This document shows positions 9,452-17,301 of a DNA stretch of 64,000 nucleotides, one piece after another. Origin of the DNA: Bradyrhizobium erythrophlei (GTDB lineage Bacteria > Pseudomonadota > Alphaproteobacteria > Rhizobiales > Xanthobacteraceae); NCBI RefSeq assembly GCF_900129505.1, contig NZ_LT670818.1, forward strand, positions 1,178,001 through 1,242,000, read 5' to 3'. Under the pieces are notes generated by a model. That model ran no database searches. It was given only the letters and a program-made list of their open reading frames with translations, and was not told the DNA's origin. Position 1 is the stretch's first letter. The number at the start of each line of letters is the position of its first letter. Made by a program: the position numbers and the translations under genes.

Positions 9452-10603
9452 TCACTTCGCCAGCACGTATTTCCCGTCCTTTACCGTCAGGAGGATACGC
9501 GAGCGGTCATCGAGGCCGTAGCGGTCCTTTTCGGTGAAGTTGTAGACGCCCTGGCTGGCGGCGATGTCGCGTTCGCTGAGCAGCGCCTGGCGGATCGCCT
9601 CGCGGAATTCCGGCGTACCGGGCTTTGCCGTCTTCAGCGCCACCGGGATGACGCGTTCGAGCACCAGGAAGGCATCGTAGGAATGGCCGGCGAACTGGCT
9701 GCGGCTGTTGGGCCCAAACTTGGCCTCATAGGCCTTGTCGAGCGCCAGTCCCGGCTTCTTGGTCAGCGCGGTGTCGGGCTGATCCTCCGGGTCCATCACG
9801 GGGCCCGATGCCATCAGCACGCCTTCGGCCGCTTTGCCCGCGATGCGAATGAAATCCATGCTGGCGGCGCCGTGGGTCTGGTAGATCAGGCCCTTGTAAC
9901 CGCGATCGCGCAGCTCGGTCTGCGGCAGGCCCGCCGCGGTACCGGAGGCGCCGACCAGGATCGCATCGGGATTGGCGGCGACCAGCTTCAACACCTGCCC
10001 TGTGACCGAAGTATCCGGCCGCGCAAAGCGCTCTTCGTCCGCCAGCGTCAGGCCCATCGCCACGCCCTGCGACTTGAAATCGTTGAACCAGAGATCGCCG
10101 TAGGAATCGGAGTAACCGATATAGCCGACGGTTTTGACGTTGTGCGCCTTCATGTGCTCGTACAGCACCTTGCCCATGATCGGAATCGGCTGCGGCATCG
10201 ACACCGACCATTTGGCGCGGTCCGGCGTGATCGGGAACGGCGACAGGCCGATATGGGGAATGCCCGCTTCGTTGGCGACGTTGGACACCGCGATCGTCGG
10301 CGGCGTGATGGAGGATCCCATGATGATGTCGGCCTTGGATTCCGTGACGAAGCGCCGCGCATTGGTGGTGGCGGTGGTGGGATCGCCGCCGTCGTCGAGC
10401 ACGATCACCTTCAGCGGTACGCCCGCGATCTCCTTGGGCACGAATTCCAGCGCGTTGCGCTCGGGAATGCCAAGCGCCGCTCCCGGTCCGGTGGTCGTGA
10501 TCGAGATACCGATGGTGATCTCGCTGGTCTGCGCCAGCGCCGGCAATCCAGGTAGCGCGAGCGATGCCGCGACGACCGCCGCCGACAGATAAAACCGCTT
10601 CAT
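9452..10603 (-). CDS. ABC transporter substrate-binding protein (LivK/CouP-like)
   Basis: A 383-residue periplasmic binding protein. The signal peptide MKRFYLSAAVVAASLALPG, ending ALA at about residue 24, is followed by the Peripla_BP_6 fold (EITIGISITTTGPGAALGIPERNALEFV, VGYIGYSDSYGDLWFNDF). Proteins of this group bind branched-chain amino acids or aromatic acids. In R. palustris the equivalent CouP binds phenylpropanoids, and the position behind the ligase operon matches. It is the likely receptor for the ABC permease/ATPase genes at 1707-5250. It may be transcribed separately: a 203-nt spacer with repeat A copy 2 lies upstream. The terminator at 9393-9422 follows. Confidence 0.9.
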   Translation of the reverse strand: MKRFYLSAAVVAASLALPGLPALAQTSEITIGISITTTGPGAALGIPERNALEFVPKEIAGVPLKVIVLDDGGDPTTATTNARRFVTESKADIIMGSSITPPTIAVSNVANEAGIPHIGLSPFPITPDRAKWSVSMPQPIPIMGKVLYEHMKAHNVKTVGYIGYSDSYGDLWFNDFKSQGVAMGLTLADEERFARPDTSVTGQVLKLVAANPDAILVGASGTAAGLPQTELRDRGYKGLIYQTHGAASMDFIRIAGKAAEGVLMASGPVMDPEDQPDTALTKKPGLALDKAYEAKFGPNSRSQFAGHSYDAFLVLERVIPVALKTAKPGTPEFREAIRQALLSERDIAASQGVYNFTEKDRYGLDDRSRILLTVKDGKYVLAK

Positions 10604-10633
10604 TGATTCCTCCCTTTAAATGTTATTGTCAGT

Positions 10634-10735
10634 CCAGAGCTGCGGTTCTGATGGAATCAGAACCGCAGCTCTGGATCTTTGTTTGACGCGTTTTCTTCAC
10701 GCGAACCGGTATCCACTGCGCGCGAAAGCGCTACA
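10634..10735. repeat. Interspersed repeat A, copy 2
   Basis: This is the best-preserved copy. Perfect 19-bp arms (10634-10652 and 10656-10674) separated by GGA are followed by the conserved tail GACGCGTTTTCTTCACGCGA ... GGTATCCAC ... CGAAAGCGCTACA. It lies upstream of the binding-protein gene on the minus strand. Confidence 0.85.
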
Positions 10736-10806
10736 GATCAAAATTCGACCGCTAATTCAAACCCTTCTTTAGGTCATAGCCTGTTTAAGTGACAGCCCTT
10801 GCGGGG

Positions 10807-11226
10807 TCATCCCTGCATGAATTTGGCGATGATTTCCGCCGGCACCGCCGCCGATTTCAGCCGCGCCGGATCGTCCGGGTGCCGGCCGACCAAGACGCGG
10901 GTCTCGAACGCCTCGATCGCCACCGCCGCGCCCTTGAACACCTTGTGGGTGACCTCGAAGCTCGAGCGATTGAAGCTCTCGACCCGGCTTTCGATGCTGA
11001 TCCAGTCGCCATGGGTCGACGAAATGTAGAATTTCGCCCGCGTATCCACCATGGGGATCCCGACCAGGCCGTATTTCCTGACGATGTCCTGCTTGGAGAA
11101 GCCGGCCGCCTCGAACATGATCGAGGTCGAGTCGTCGAACATCGCGAAGTAGCGCGGGTAATAGACGATGTTGGCGGGATCGCAATCGCCCCACTGGATC
11201 TGCACGTCGCGGCGGTGGACGAACAT
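10807..11226 (-). CDS. Acyl-CoA thioesterase, 4-hydroxybenzoyl-CoA thioesterase type
   Basis: A 139-residue single hot-dog domain. The segment QWGDCDPANIVYYPRYFAMFD strongly resembles the active site of Pseudomonas 4-hydroxybenzoyl-CoA thioesterase (EFGDCDPAGIVWFPNYH); Asp16 aligns with its catalytic Asp17. The length also matches (about 141). As last enzyme of the ligase operon it would release an aromatic acid from CoA, most simply 4-hydroxybenzoate, which the PobA encoded at 18456 can hydroxylate. The start is 10 nt after the SDR stop, so the two are co-transcribed. Specificity is inferred. Confidence 0.88.
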   Translation of the reverse strand: MFVHRRDVQIQWGDCDPANIVYYPRYFAMFDDSTSIMFEAAGFSKQDIVRKYGLVGIPMVDTRAKFYISSTHGDWISIESRVESFNRSSFEVTHKVFKGAAVAIEAFETRVLVGRHPDDPARLKSAAVPAEIIAKFMQG

Positions 11227-11236
11227 TCGTTGGACC

Positions 11237-11998
11237 TTATTTCGGCGCCATGCGGAGCGCGGCGTCGAGCCGCACCACTTCGCCGTTGAGATAGGGATTG
11301 TCGATCATGTGCATCGCCAGCGAGGCGAATTCGTCGGCCTGGCCGAGCCGGTGCGGGAACGGGATGGCGGCGGCAAGCGAGTCCTGCGCTTCCTGCGGCA
11401 GTCCGCCCAACAGCGGGGTCAGGAACAGGCCGGGCGCAATCGTCATCACGCGGATGCCGAACTGCGCCAGTTCGCGCGCGATCGGCAGCGTCATCGCGAC
11501 GATGCCGCCCTTGGAGGCCGAATAGGCCGACTGCCCGATCTGGCCGTCATAGGCCGCGACCGAAGCGGTGGAGATGATGACGCCGCGTTCGCCGGTCGAG
11601 AGCGGCTCCAGCTTCGACATGTCGGTGGCCGCCAGCCGCAGCATGTTGAAGGAACCGATCAGATTGACCTTGATGACCTTGTCGAAATCGGCCAGCGGCA
11701 TCGGACCGTCGCGGCCGACCACCCGCTTGGCGACGCCGATGCCGGCGCAATTGACCAGCACCCGCGCCGGGCCATGGGCCTTGGAGGCGGCGGCGATCGC
11801 GGCTTCCGCGGACGCCGCGTCGGAGACGTCGCAAGCCACCGCGACGCCCTTGATCTCGGCGGCGACGCTTTCGGCGAGTTTTGCATTGAGGTCGAACACA
11901 GCGACCTTGGCGCCTTGCGCGGCCAGCCTGCGAGCGGTGGCGGCGCCCAATCCCGATGCGCCCCCGGTGACGATGGCGGCCTGATCCTTCAACTGCAT
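11237..11998 (-). CDS. SDR 3-hydroxyacyl-CoA dehydrogenase (HSD10-like)
   Basis: A 253-residue classical short-chain dehydrogenase with cofactor motif TGGASGLG (11-18), an acidic residue after beta-2 (FDLN, favouring NAD), NCAG (83-86) and catalytic Tyr159-x-x-x-Lys163 in YSASKGG. The C-terminal pattern RLDAALRMAPK and the IKGVAVACDVSD segment resemble type-II 3-hydroxyacyl-CoA dehydrogenases. Placed between ligase and thioesterase, it would oxidise the 3-hydroxyacyl-CoA produced by the crotonase. It is clearly paralogous to the SDR at 38631-39389 in the second catabolic cluster. Confidence 0.88.
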   Translation of the reverse strand: MQLKDQAAIVTGGASGLGAATARRLAAQGAKVAVFDLNAKLAESVAAEIKGVAVACDVSDAASAEAAIAAASKAHGPARVLVNCAGIGVAKRVVGRDGPMPLADFDKVIKVNLIGSFNMLRLAATDMSKLEPLSTGERGVIISTASVAAYDGQIGQSAYSASKGGIVAMTLPIARELAQFGIRVMTIAPGLFLTPLLGGLPQEAQDSLAAAIPFPHRLGQADEFASLAMHMIDNPYLNGEVVRLDAALRMAPK

Positions 11999-12036
11999 GG
12001 TATCCCCCTCTGGGTAAGAACGGATGTTCGAATTCG

Positions 12037-13914
12037 TTAGAGCGTGATGATTTGTTCCGGCGGCGCCGCCGCATAAAGCTGCTCAATCAGCGCGGCGCGT
12101 GCGTCGAGCACCGCGCGCTGGTTGATCGATCCCTTGTCGGTGACTTCGCCGCGGTCGATCGACAACGGCGAATCCAGCAGCGCCGCGCGGGTGATCCGCG
12201 TCGAAGACCCGGTCGAGGTCGCAAGAAACTTTGTGAATCGTTCGCGAAAGGCTTCGCGGATCAAGGGATCGGCCGCCGTGAGCGAGAGGTCATCGATCGG
12301 GGTCGTCGGGTTGATCAGGCGGCAGCCGTCGAGATCGAGAATGACGATCGCCGAGACCTCGTCGCGGTTGATGCCGGCGATTACCACGTCGCGCACCAGC
12401 GGCGCGCAGGCCGCGATGAACCGCGCGCGCAACGGACCAACGCTGACCCAGGTACCGCTGGCGAGCTTGAAATCCTCGGCGAGGCGGCCGTCGAAATCGA
12501 AACCTGCGTCGAAATCGTTGGCGTCGGCAGGCTTGATCGCGTCGCCGAATTTATAAAAGCCTTCCTCATCAAAGGCCTTCGCGGTCAATTCCGGCTGCCG
12601 CCAATAGCCCGGCGTGACGTTCGGGCCCTTGACGCGAACCTCGAGTTTACCGTTGTTCGGCACCAGCTTGGCATCGTTGCCGGAAACCGGAAGGCCGATA
12701 TGGCCGGAGCGGCTGGTGCGGGGATTGACCGACATGAAGAACGGCGCGCTTTCGGTGGCGCCGAGGCCGGTCAACATCGGCACCCGGAAGCCGGTTTCCT
12801 GCACGCTCAGTTCGTCGAGGCTGTTCCAGACGAACGGCGACAGCGCAGCACCCGAGAAGAACATCGCATGCAGCCGGCCGAAGAATTTTGCGCGCAACGC
12901 CGCGTCGTCGCGCAGATAAGGCAGCAGCGATTCATAGCCCTTCGGGACGTTGAAATAGACCGTCGGCGAAATCTCGCGGAGATTGCGCACGGTCTCCTCG
13001 ATCCCGCCCGGCATCGGCTTGCCGGCGTCGAGATACATCGAGCCGCCATTGTACAGCGTCAGCCCGATATTGTGGTTGCCGCCAAAGGTGTGATTCCATG
13101 GCAGCCAGTCGACGATGACGGGCGGCTCGTCCTTCAGGAAGGCCATGGTCTCGCGGATCATCACCTGGTTGGCGCAGAGCATGCGCTGGGTGTTGATGAC
13201 GGCCTTGGGATTGCCGGTCGAGCCCGAAGTGAGCAGGAATTTCGCGATGGTGTCGGGGCCGATCGCCTGATGCACGGCATCGAGGCGCGGATGCAGCGGC
13301 GTCGCCATGAGGTCGGCGAGCATGGTCACGGTGCGGCCCGGCAGCGCGCCAAAGGCGGCTGCGATCTCGGTTCCCAGGGAAACATTGGCCTGCAGCGCGT
13401 CGGCGAATTTGTCCGCGTCGTCGGCGAAGACCAGGCCGGGTGTCAGCAGCTTCATCAAGTAGGAAAGCTTGCCGTAATCCTTCGACACCAGCGAATAGGC
13501 CGGGGATACCGGGCAGAACGGGATGCCTGCATAGAGCGCGCCGAACGCGATCAGCGCGTGGTCGATCGTATTGCCGGAAAGGATCACGACCGGCTTCTCG
13601 GCGGAGAGGCCGCGCGCCAGGAGCCCCGAGGCGATGTGCCGGCTCGACGTCAGCAACTCCGCGTAGGTGATCTGTCGCCAGCCGCGGCCGCCGTCGCGCT
13701 CCGCCATGAAGATGCGGTCCGGCGCGGTCGTGGCCCAATGATGCAGCCGGTCGGTCAGCCGCTCCGGATAGTCGCTCAGTGCAAGCTTCGGCCGCAGATA
13801 GATGGTGCCGTCATCGCGGCGCTCGATGGTGACCGCGGGATCGCAAAACGAAATCGGGCGCAGCCGCGCGTCGCTGCGTGCCTTCGGCATGGACATGTTG
13901 GATGGCGCGCTCAT
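12037..13914 (-). CDS. Feruloyl-/p-coumaroyl-CoA synthetase-like AMP-forming ligase
   Basis: A 625-residue adenylate-forming enzyme of the feruloyl-CoA synthase branch. It has AMP-binding motif LTSGSTGNPKAVINTQ, the branch-typical DWLPWNHTFGGNHN, GLGATESAP (A5) and YKFGDAI / DFDGRLAEDFKLASGTWVSVGPLR (A7-A8). The C-terminus ends in EVTDKGSINQRAVL rather than the classical PRTxxGK. It would activate an aromatic acid such as p-coumarate or ferulate to its CoA ester in the cytoplasm. Its start is 1 nt beyond the crotonase stop, so the genes are coupled. A paralogue lies at 35741-37615. Confidence 0.9.
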   Translation of the reverse strand: MSAPSNMSMPKARSDARLRPISFCDPAVTIERRDDGTIYLRPKLALSDYPERLTDRLHHWATTAPDRIFMAERDGGRGWRQITYAELLTSSRHIASGLLARGLSAEKPVVILSGNTIDHALIAFGALYAGIPFCPVSPAYSLVSKDYGKLSYLMKLLTPGLVFADDADKFADALQANVSLGTEIAAAFGALPGRTVTMLADLMATPLHPRLDAVHQAIGPDTIAKFLLTSGSTGNPKAVINTQRMLCANQVMIRETMAFLKDEPPVIVDWLPWNHTFGGNHNIGLTLYNGGSMYLDAGKPMPGGIEETVRNLREISPTVYFNVPKGYESLLPYLRDDAALRAKFFGRLHAMFFSGAALSPFVWNSLDELSVQETGFRVPMLTGLGATESAPFFMSVNPRTSRSGHIGLPVSGNDAKLVPNNGKLEVRVKGPNVTPGYWRQPELTAKAFDEEGFYKFGDAIKPADANDFDAGFDFDGRLAEDFKLASGTWVSVGPLRARFIAACAPLVRDVVIAGINRDEVSAIVILDLDGCRLINPTTPIDDLSLTAADPLIREAFRERFTKFLATSTGSSTRITRAALLDSPLSIDRGEVTDKGSINQRAVLDARAALIEQLYAAAPPEQIITL

Positions 13915-13915
13915 G

Positions 13916-14719
13916 TCAGCCTGGCTTCACCTTTGCGGTCTTGCGATCGAGGAAGGCGCGGATCCGCAGTTTAGCTTCCTTGTCGCTCTGCGCCACCGTC
14001 GCCATCAGCGATTCCATCAGAAGGCCGGTTTGCGGATTGGCCTCCGCGATCAACGGCAGCGCCTGCAACACGGCGAAATTGGTCAGCGGCGCATTGCTCG
14101 CGACCTTTGCGGCGAGTTCCATCGCCTTGTCGAGGGCAGCACCTTCCTCGGTCAGATATTGCGCAAAACCGTAGGAGGCACCCTCGGTCGCGGAATAGAC
14201 CCGCCCCGTCAGCATCATGTCGGTCATCCTGGCAACGCCAATCAGCCGCGGCAGCCGCACCGATCCGCCGCCGCCGACGAAGATGCCGCGCTGGCCCTCG
14301 GGCAGCGCGAAATAGGCGCTGGGCTCAGTGACGCGGATATGCGCGGCGCAGGCCAGCTCCAGCCCGCCGCCGATCACCGCACCCTTCAGTGCGGCAATGA
14401 CAGGCACGCGGCAATACTGCACCTTGTCGAACACCCGGTGCCACATCTGCGAATGCCGCAGGCCTTCGGTGGCGTCGTGCTCGGTCAGTTCCGACAGATC
14501 GAGGCCCGAGGAGAAATGATCGCCGATGCCGTGGATGACCACGGCGCCGATGCTGTCCGGGATATGCGAGAAGCAGTCCCCGATCGCGAGGATAATGCCG
14601 TCGTTCAGCGCGTTGCGCTTGGCCGGCCGGTTGAGGCCGATGGTCAGCACGGCGCCCTGGGTCTCGACCTTGAGCAGCGCGGATTGATCCGCGGCGGCGG
14701 TGGTGGCGGCGTTTCCCAT
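13916..14719 (-). CDS. Enoyl-CoA hydratase (crotonase family), first gene of the ligase operon
   Basis: A 267-residue crotonase. Both classical hydratase glutamates are present: GGGLELACAAHIRV and FALPEGQRGIFVGGGGSVRLPRLIG; the oxyanion-hole region is HFSSGLDLSEL. The hydratase-lyase that makes benzaldehydes in Pseudomonas lacks the first Glu, so this protein looks more like a plain hydratase feeding the SDR. It would hydrate p-coumaroyl-type CoA esters. It is the promoter-proximal gene: a GTTAT-N5-ATAAC dyad is 27 nt before its start. Order of the operon: crotonase, ligase, SDR, thioesterase. Confidence 0.88.
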   Translation of the reverse strand: MGNAATTAAADQSALLKVETQGAVLTIGLNRPAKRNALNDGIILAIGDCFSHIPDSIGAVVIHGIGDHFSSGLDLSELTEHDATEGLRHSQMWHRVFDKVQYCRVPVIAALKGAVIGGGLELACAAHIRVTEPSAYFALPEGQRGIFVGGGGSVRLPRLIGVARMTDMMLTGRVYSATEGASYGFAQYLTEEGAALDKAMELAAKVASNAPLTNFAVLQALPLIAEANPQTGLLMESLMATVAQSDKEAKLRIRAFLDRKTAKVKPG

Positions 14720-14745
14720 CGGCTTATTGCGTCCTGTCCAGAATA

Positions 14746-14760
14746 GTTATGTTTTATAAC
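14746..14760. promoter_or_regulatory. Candidate MarR operator before the crotonase-ligase operon
   Basis: Perfect dyad GTTAT-GTTTT-ATAAC located 27 nt before the crotonase start, in otherwise GC-rich sequence. It shares the GTTAT-N5-ATAAC pattern with 1594-1608 and 18371-18385. Position and symmetry suit repression by the locus MarR protein. Confidence 0.65.
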
Positions 14761-14793
14761 GAATAGAGGGGGAGTCAATCGGTAAGCTCTCAG

Positions 14794-14913
14794 CGTCGTC
14801 CCGGCGAACGCCGGGAGCCACACTCCGTGTGCTGTCGTTTGCCCCTATGGCAGTCGCCTTCTACAACAATACCGCTGGCGGTCATGGGTCCCGGCCTTCG
14901 CCGGGACGACGCG
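14794..14913. repeat. Palindromic intergenic repeat, 'CGTCGTCCCGGCG' family
   Basis: CGTCGTCCCGGCG at the left and CGCCGGGACGACG at the right form inverted ends. Related units are at 30987-31109, 38483-38622 and 43198-43329. It separates the TRAP operon (last gene 14917) from the crotonase promoter. Confidence 0.75.
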
Positions 14914-14916
14914 GGG

Positions 14917-15378
14917 TCACAGCACCTGATGCACGTCGAGTTCGACGCGGTCGGGGTACCGGGAGCCGACACCGACAAACAGGTTTTCCATCAGCCAGCG
15001 ATAGTTTTCCGCACCCGTCTCGAATCGGGGCACCGAGCGAAAATAGATCAGCGCGGGATCGACGACCTCGCCTTTGGCGATCCGGTCGAGAAGCTCCTTG
15101 GGGCCGAAACGGATGCCGATGTTCTCGATGTAGATGACGGCGCCGTCATCCATCTCGAAGGCGTATTTGGCCTCGAGCTCGGTAAAACCGTTGGGGCGGA
15201 TGGTCTGGAAATCCGCGCCAACCGGAAAGATCGTCCCCTTCATGCCCGGCCCATGGAGTTCGCCGCCGAGGACAGGAATGACCCGCCGCACCCCATGGCC
15301 AGTATCGCCGGCGACGATCGGCGTCCCCACCCTGATGGCGAGGCTGAAGACATATTTTGTCGCAAGCGCGGGAGCCAT
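14917..15378 (-). CDS. DUF3237-family protein
   Basis: A 153-residue protein recognised as DUF3237 (UPF0311) from GGELHGPGMKGTIFPVGADFQTIRPNG, the MDDGAVIYIENIGIR strand and FRSVPRFETGAENYRWLMENLFVGVG near the C-terminus. The fold is a small beta-barrel; biochemical role unknown. It is the last gene of the TRAP operon, 12 nt after the large permease gene. DUF3237 genes often sit beside aromatic or CoA-ester catabolic genes, as here, so an accessory catabolic role (binding or isomerising an intermediate) is plausible but unproven. Confidence 0.85.
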   Translation of the reverse strand: MAPALATKYVFSLAIRVGTPIVAGDTGHGVRRVIPVLGGELHGPGMKGTIFPVGADFQTIRPNGFTELEAKYAFEMDDGAVIYIENIGIRFGPKELLDRIAKGEVVDPALIYFRSVPRFETGAENYRWLMENLFVGVGSRYPDRVELDVHQVL

Positions 15379-15390
15379 GGGTCGTCCTCC

Positions 15391-16707
15391 CTAATGTGCC
15401 ATGCGTTGCGGCAGCCAGGTCGCGAGCAGCGGAAAGGCGATCAGGATCACCAGCCGGACGAGGTCGGTGGCCACGAAGGGGATTACACCCTTGAAGATGG
15501 TGGCAAAGGAAACGTCCTTGACCACGCTTTTGATCACAAAGACGTTCATGCCGACCGGCGGATGGATCAGGCCCAGTTCGACCGTCATCACGATGATGAC
15601 GCCGAACCAGATCGGATCGAAACCGAGATGCGAGATCACCGGGAAGATGATCGGCACGGTCAGGATGATCATCGCCATCGCGTCCATCAGGCATCCCAGC
15701 ACCAGATACATCACCATGATCAGCGCCAGCACGCCGTAGCTGCCGAGCCCAAGGCCGGTGAGGAATTCCGTGACCTTCTGCGGGGTCTGCGTCACCGTGA
15801 GGAAATAGCCGAAGATCAGCGCGCCGATCAGCACGGTGAACACGGCCGCCGCGGTGCGGGTGGCCTGCAACAGCGAAGCCAGGATCTTCTCTTTGTCCAG
15901 CCGTCCGGTCACCACGCCGATCAGGAACGCGCCGGTGGCGCCGACGCCGCCGGCTTCGGTCGGAGTGAAGCGCGGCAAAAACGGCAGGCCGTAAAGCCCG
16001 CCGATCACGAACACGAACAGCAGCACCGGCGCCCAGATGTCCTTCAGCCCGGCGAAGCGCTCGCGCCAGGTGGTGTAGGCGCCCTTCGGCAGGAAACCGG
16101 GGCGGAAATGGCCGATCAGCGTGATGGTGATCATGTACATGGTCATCGCCAGCAGGCCGGGAATGATGCCGGCCATGAACAGCTTGCCGATGTCCTGTTC
16201 GGTGATGATGCCGTAGACCGCGAGGACCGTGGACGGCGGCAGCATCGCGCCCAGCGTGCCGCCGGCCGCGATCACGCCGGTGGCAAAGGATTGCGGATAG
16301 CCAAAGCGGCGCATTTCCGGATAGGCCACCGCCGAGAACGTCGCCGCGGTCGCCACCGATGAGCCGCAGATCGCGGCGAAGCCGCCGCAGGCCGCGACGG
16401 TGGCGATGCCGAGCCCACCGCGCAAATGCCCGACAAAACCGTTGGCGGCACGGAACAAGTCGCGGCTCATGCCGGAATTGCTGACGAAGGTCCCCATCAA
16501 GAGGAACATCGGGATCACGCCGAAAGTGTAGTCGGTGACCGTGCGCATCGAGGTCTGGCCGACCAGCTTCAGCGCCGGCGTGCCGCCGACCAGATAGCCG
16601 AAGCCGGAGACGCCGACGAGACCCATCGCCATGCCGACCGGCACACGCAGCAGCATCAGCGTAAACAGCGCGACGAATCCGAGGATGGCAACGGCGTCGG
16701 TACTCAT
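15391..16707 (-). CDS. TRAP transporter large permease (DctM/TarM-like)
   Basis: A 438-residue large TRAP membrane subunit with about 12 hydrophobic segments. Family landmarks include AACGGFAAICGSSVATAATFSAVAYPEMRRFGY, GGTLGAMLPPSTVLAVYG and the C-terminal MTVELGLIHPPVGMNVFVI. It forms the Na+-coupled channel subunit with the small permease (16710-17219) and receives solute from the binding protein (17302-18324). Only 2 nt separate it from the small-subunit gene. In R. palustris the homologous TarPQM imports p-coumarate, and the context here argues for the same class of substrate. Confidence 0.93.
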   Translation of the reverse strand: MSTDAVAILGFVALFTLMLLRVPVGMAMGLVGVSGFGYLVGGTPALKLVGQTSMRTVTDYTFGVIPMFLLMGTFVSNSGMSRDLFRAANGFVGHLRGGLGIATVAACGGFAAICGSSVATAATFSAVAYPEMRRFGYPQSFATGVIAAGGTLGAMLPPSTVLAVYGIITEQDIGKLFMAGIIPGLLAMTMYMITITLIGHFRPGFLPKGAYTTWRERFAGLKDIWAPVLLFVFVIGGLYGLPFLPRFTPTEAGGVGATGAFLIGVVTGRLDKEKILASLLQATRTAAAVFTVLIGALIFGYFLTVTQTPQKVTEFLTGLGLGSYGVLALIMVMYLVLGCLMDAMAMIILTVPIIFPVISHLGFDPIWFGVIIVMTVELGLIHPPVGMNVFVIKSVVKDVSFATIFKGVIPFVATDLVRLVILIAFPLLATWLPQRMAH

Positions 16708-16709
16708 CT

Positions 16710-17219
16710 CTACTCCGTAGCCGCAATCTTGGGATCGTGCATGTCTTCGGGATGGAAAATCAGCCGGTAGGTGCGGATCGCGATCAGCAGCACCGCGGAG
16801 ACGTCGCCGGCCCAGGCGATGGCGAAGAATGGCCAGGTCGGCATGTGCATGTCGAAGGTGGTGACGTGATCGTTATAGGTGCCGCGCACCTTGTCGAACA
16901 AGGTCCAGGTCTGCACCGTCACCACGAACAGCAGCACCAGTGTCGCAAAGATATCGATCATCCGCTGGTATTTCGGGCTCACATTGGCCCAGATCAGATC
17001 GACGGTGATGTGGGTGCCGCGATAGCTGGTGGCGGCGATGCCCCAGAAGATCAGGATGCCCAGCATCAGCCGGCCGATATCGAAGGAGTCGGGAATCGAA
17101 TAGTTGAAGAGGTTGCGCAGCAGCACCGAAACGAAAATGTTGGCGGCGACGAGGCCGACAAATCCAGCCGCGATCCATTCGATCGTATCGATGAAACGAT
17201 CCATCGAGGCGCGCTTCAT
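16710..17219 (-). CDS. TRAP transporter small permease (DctQ/TarQ-like)
   Basis: A 169-residue protein with four hydrophobic helices and the DctQ signature region DSFDIGRLMLGILIFWGIAATSYRGTHITVDLIW. The N-terminus MKRASMDRFIDTIEWIAAGFVGLVAANIFVSVLLRN is characteristic. It assembles with the large permease in the inner membrane. A stable hairpin (17256-17280) lies between the binding-protein gene and this one, as is common in TRAP operons, presumably lowering membrane-subunit expression relative to the binding protein. Confidence 0.92.
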   Translation of the reverse strand: MKRASMDRFIDTIEWIAAGFVGLVAANIFVSVLLRNLFNYSIPDSFDIGRLMLGILIFWGIAATSYRGTHITVDLIWANVSPKYQRMIDIFATLVLLFVVTVQTWTLFDKVRGTYNDHVTTFDMHMPTWPFFAIAWAGDVSAVLLIAIRTYRLIFHPEDMHDPKIAATE

Positions 17220-17255
17220 TTCGGCTCCACGGGGCTTATTGGAGATTGCAGCAAA

Positions 17256-17280
17256 CGGCGGCGGGATGATCCCGCCGCCG
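17256..17280 (-). terminator. Intercistronic hairpin (attenuator-like) between dctP- and dctQ-type genes
   Basis: CGGCGGCGGGAT and its inverse ATCCCGCCGCCG flank a single G, giving an 11-bp stem with a TGA loop. There is no U-tract, so it is better read as an mRNA-stability or partial-termination element than as a full terminator. Confidence 0.65.
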
Positions 17281-17301
17281 CAAATGAAGTTTTCAACGAC
17301 C

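Noticed and set aside
12052..13974. 640-codon plus-strand open frame opposite the first ligase gene
   Set aside because: Arg/Ala/Gly-rich antisense shadow of a well-supported ligase; no domain, no ribosome site.
14827..16362. 511-codon plus-strand frame opposite DUF3237 and TRAP genes
   Set aside because: His/Asp/Arg-rich shadow typical of high-GC antisense; overlaps clear genes.
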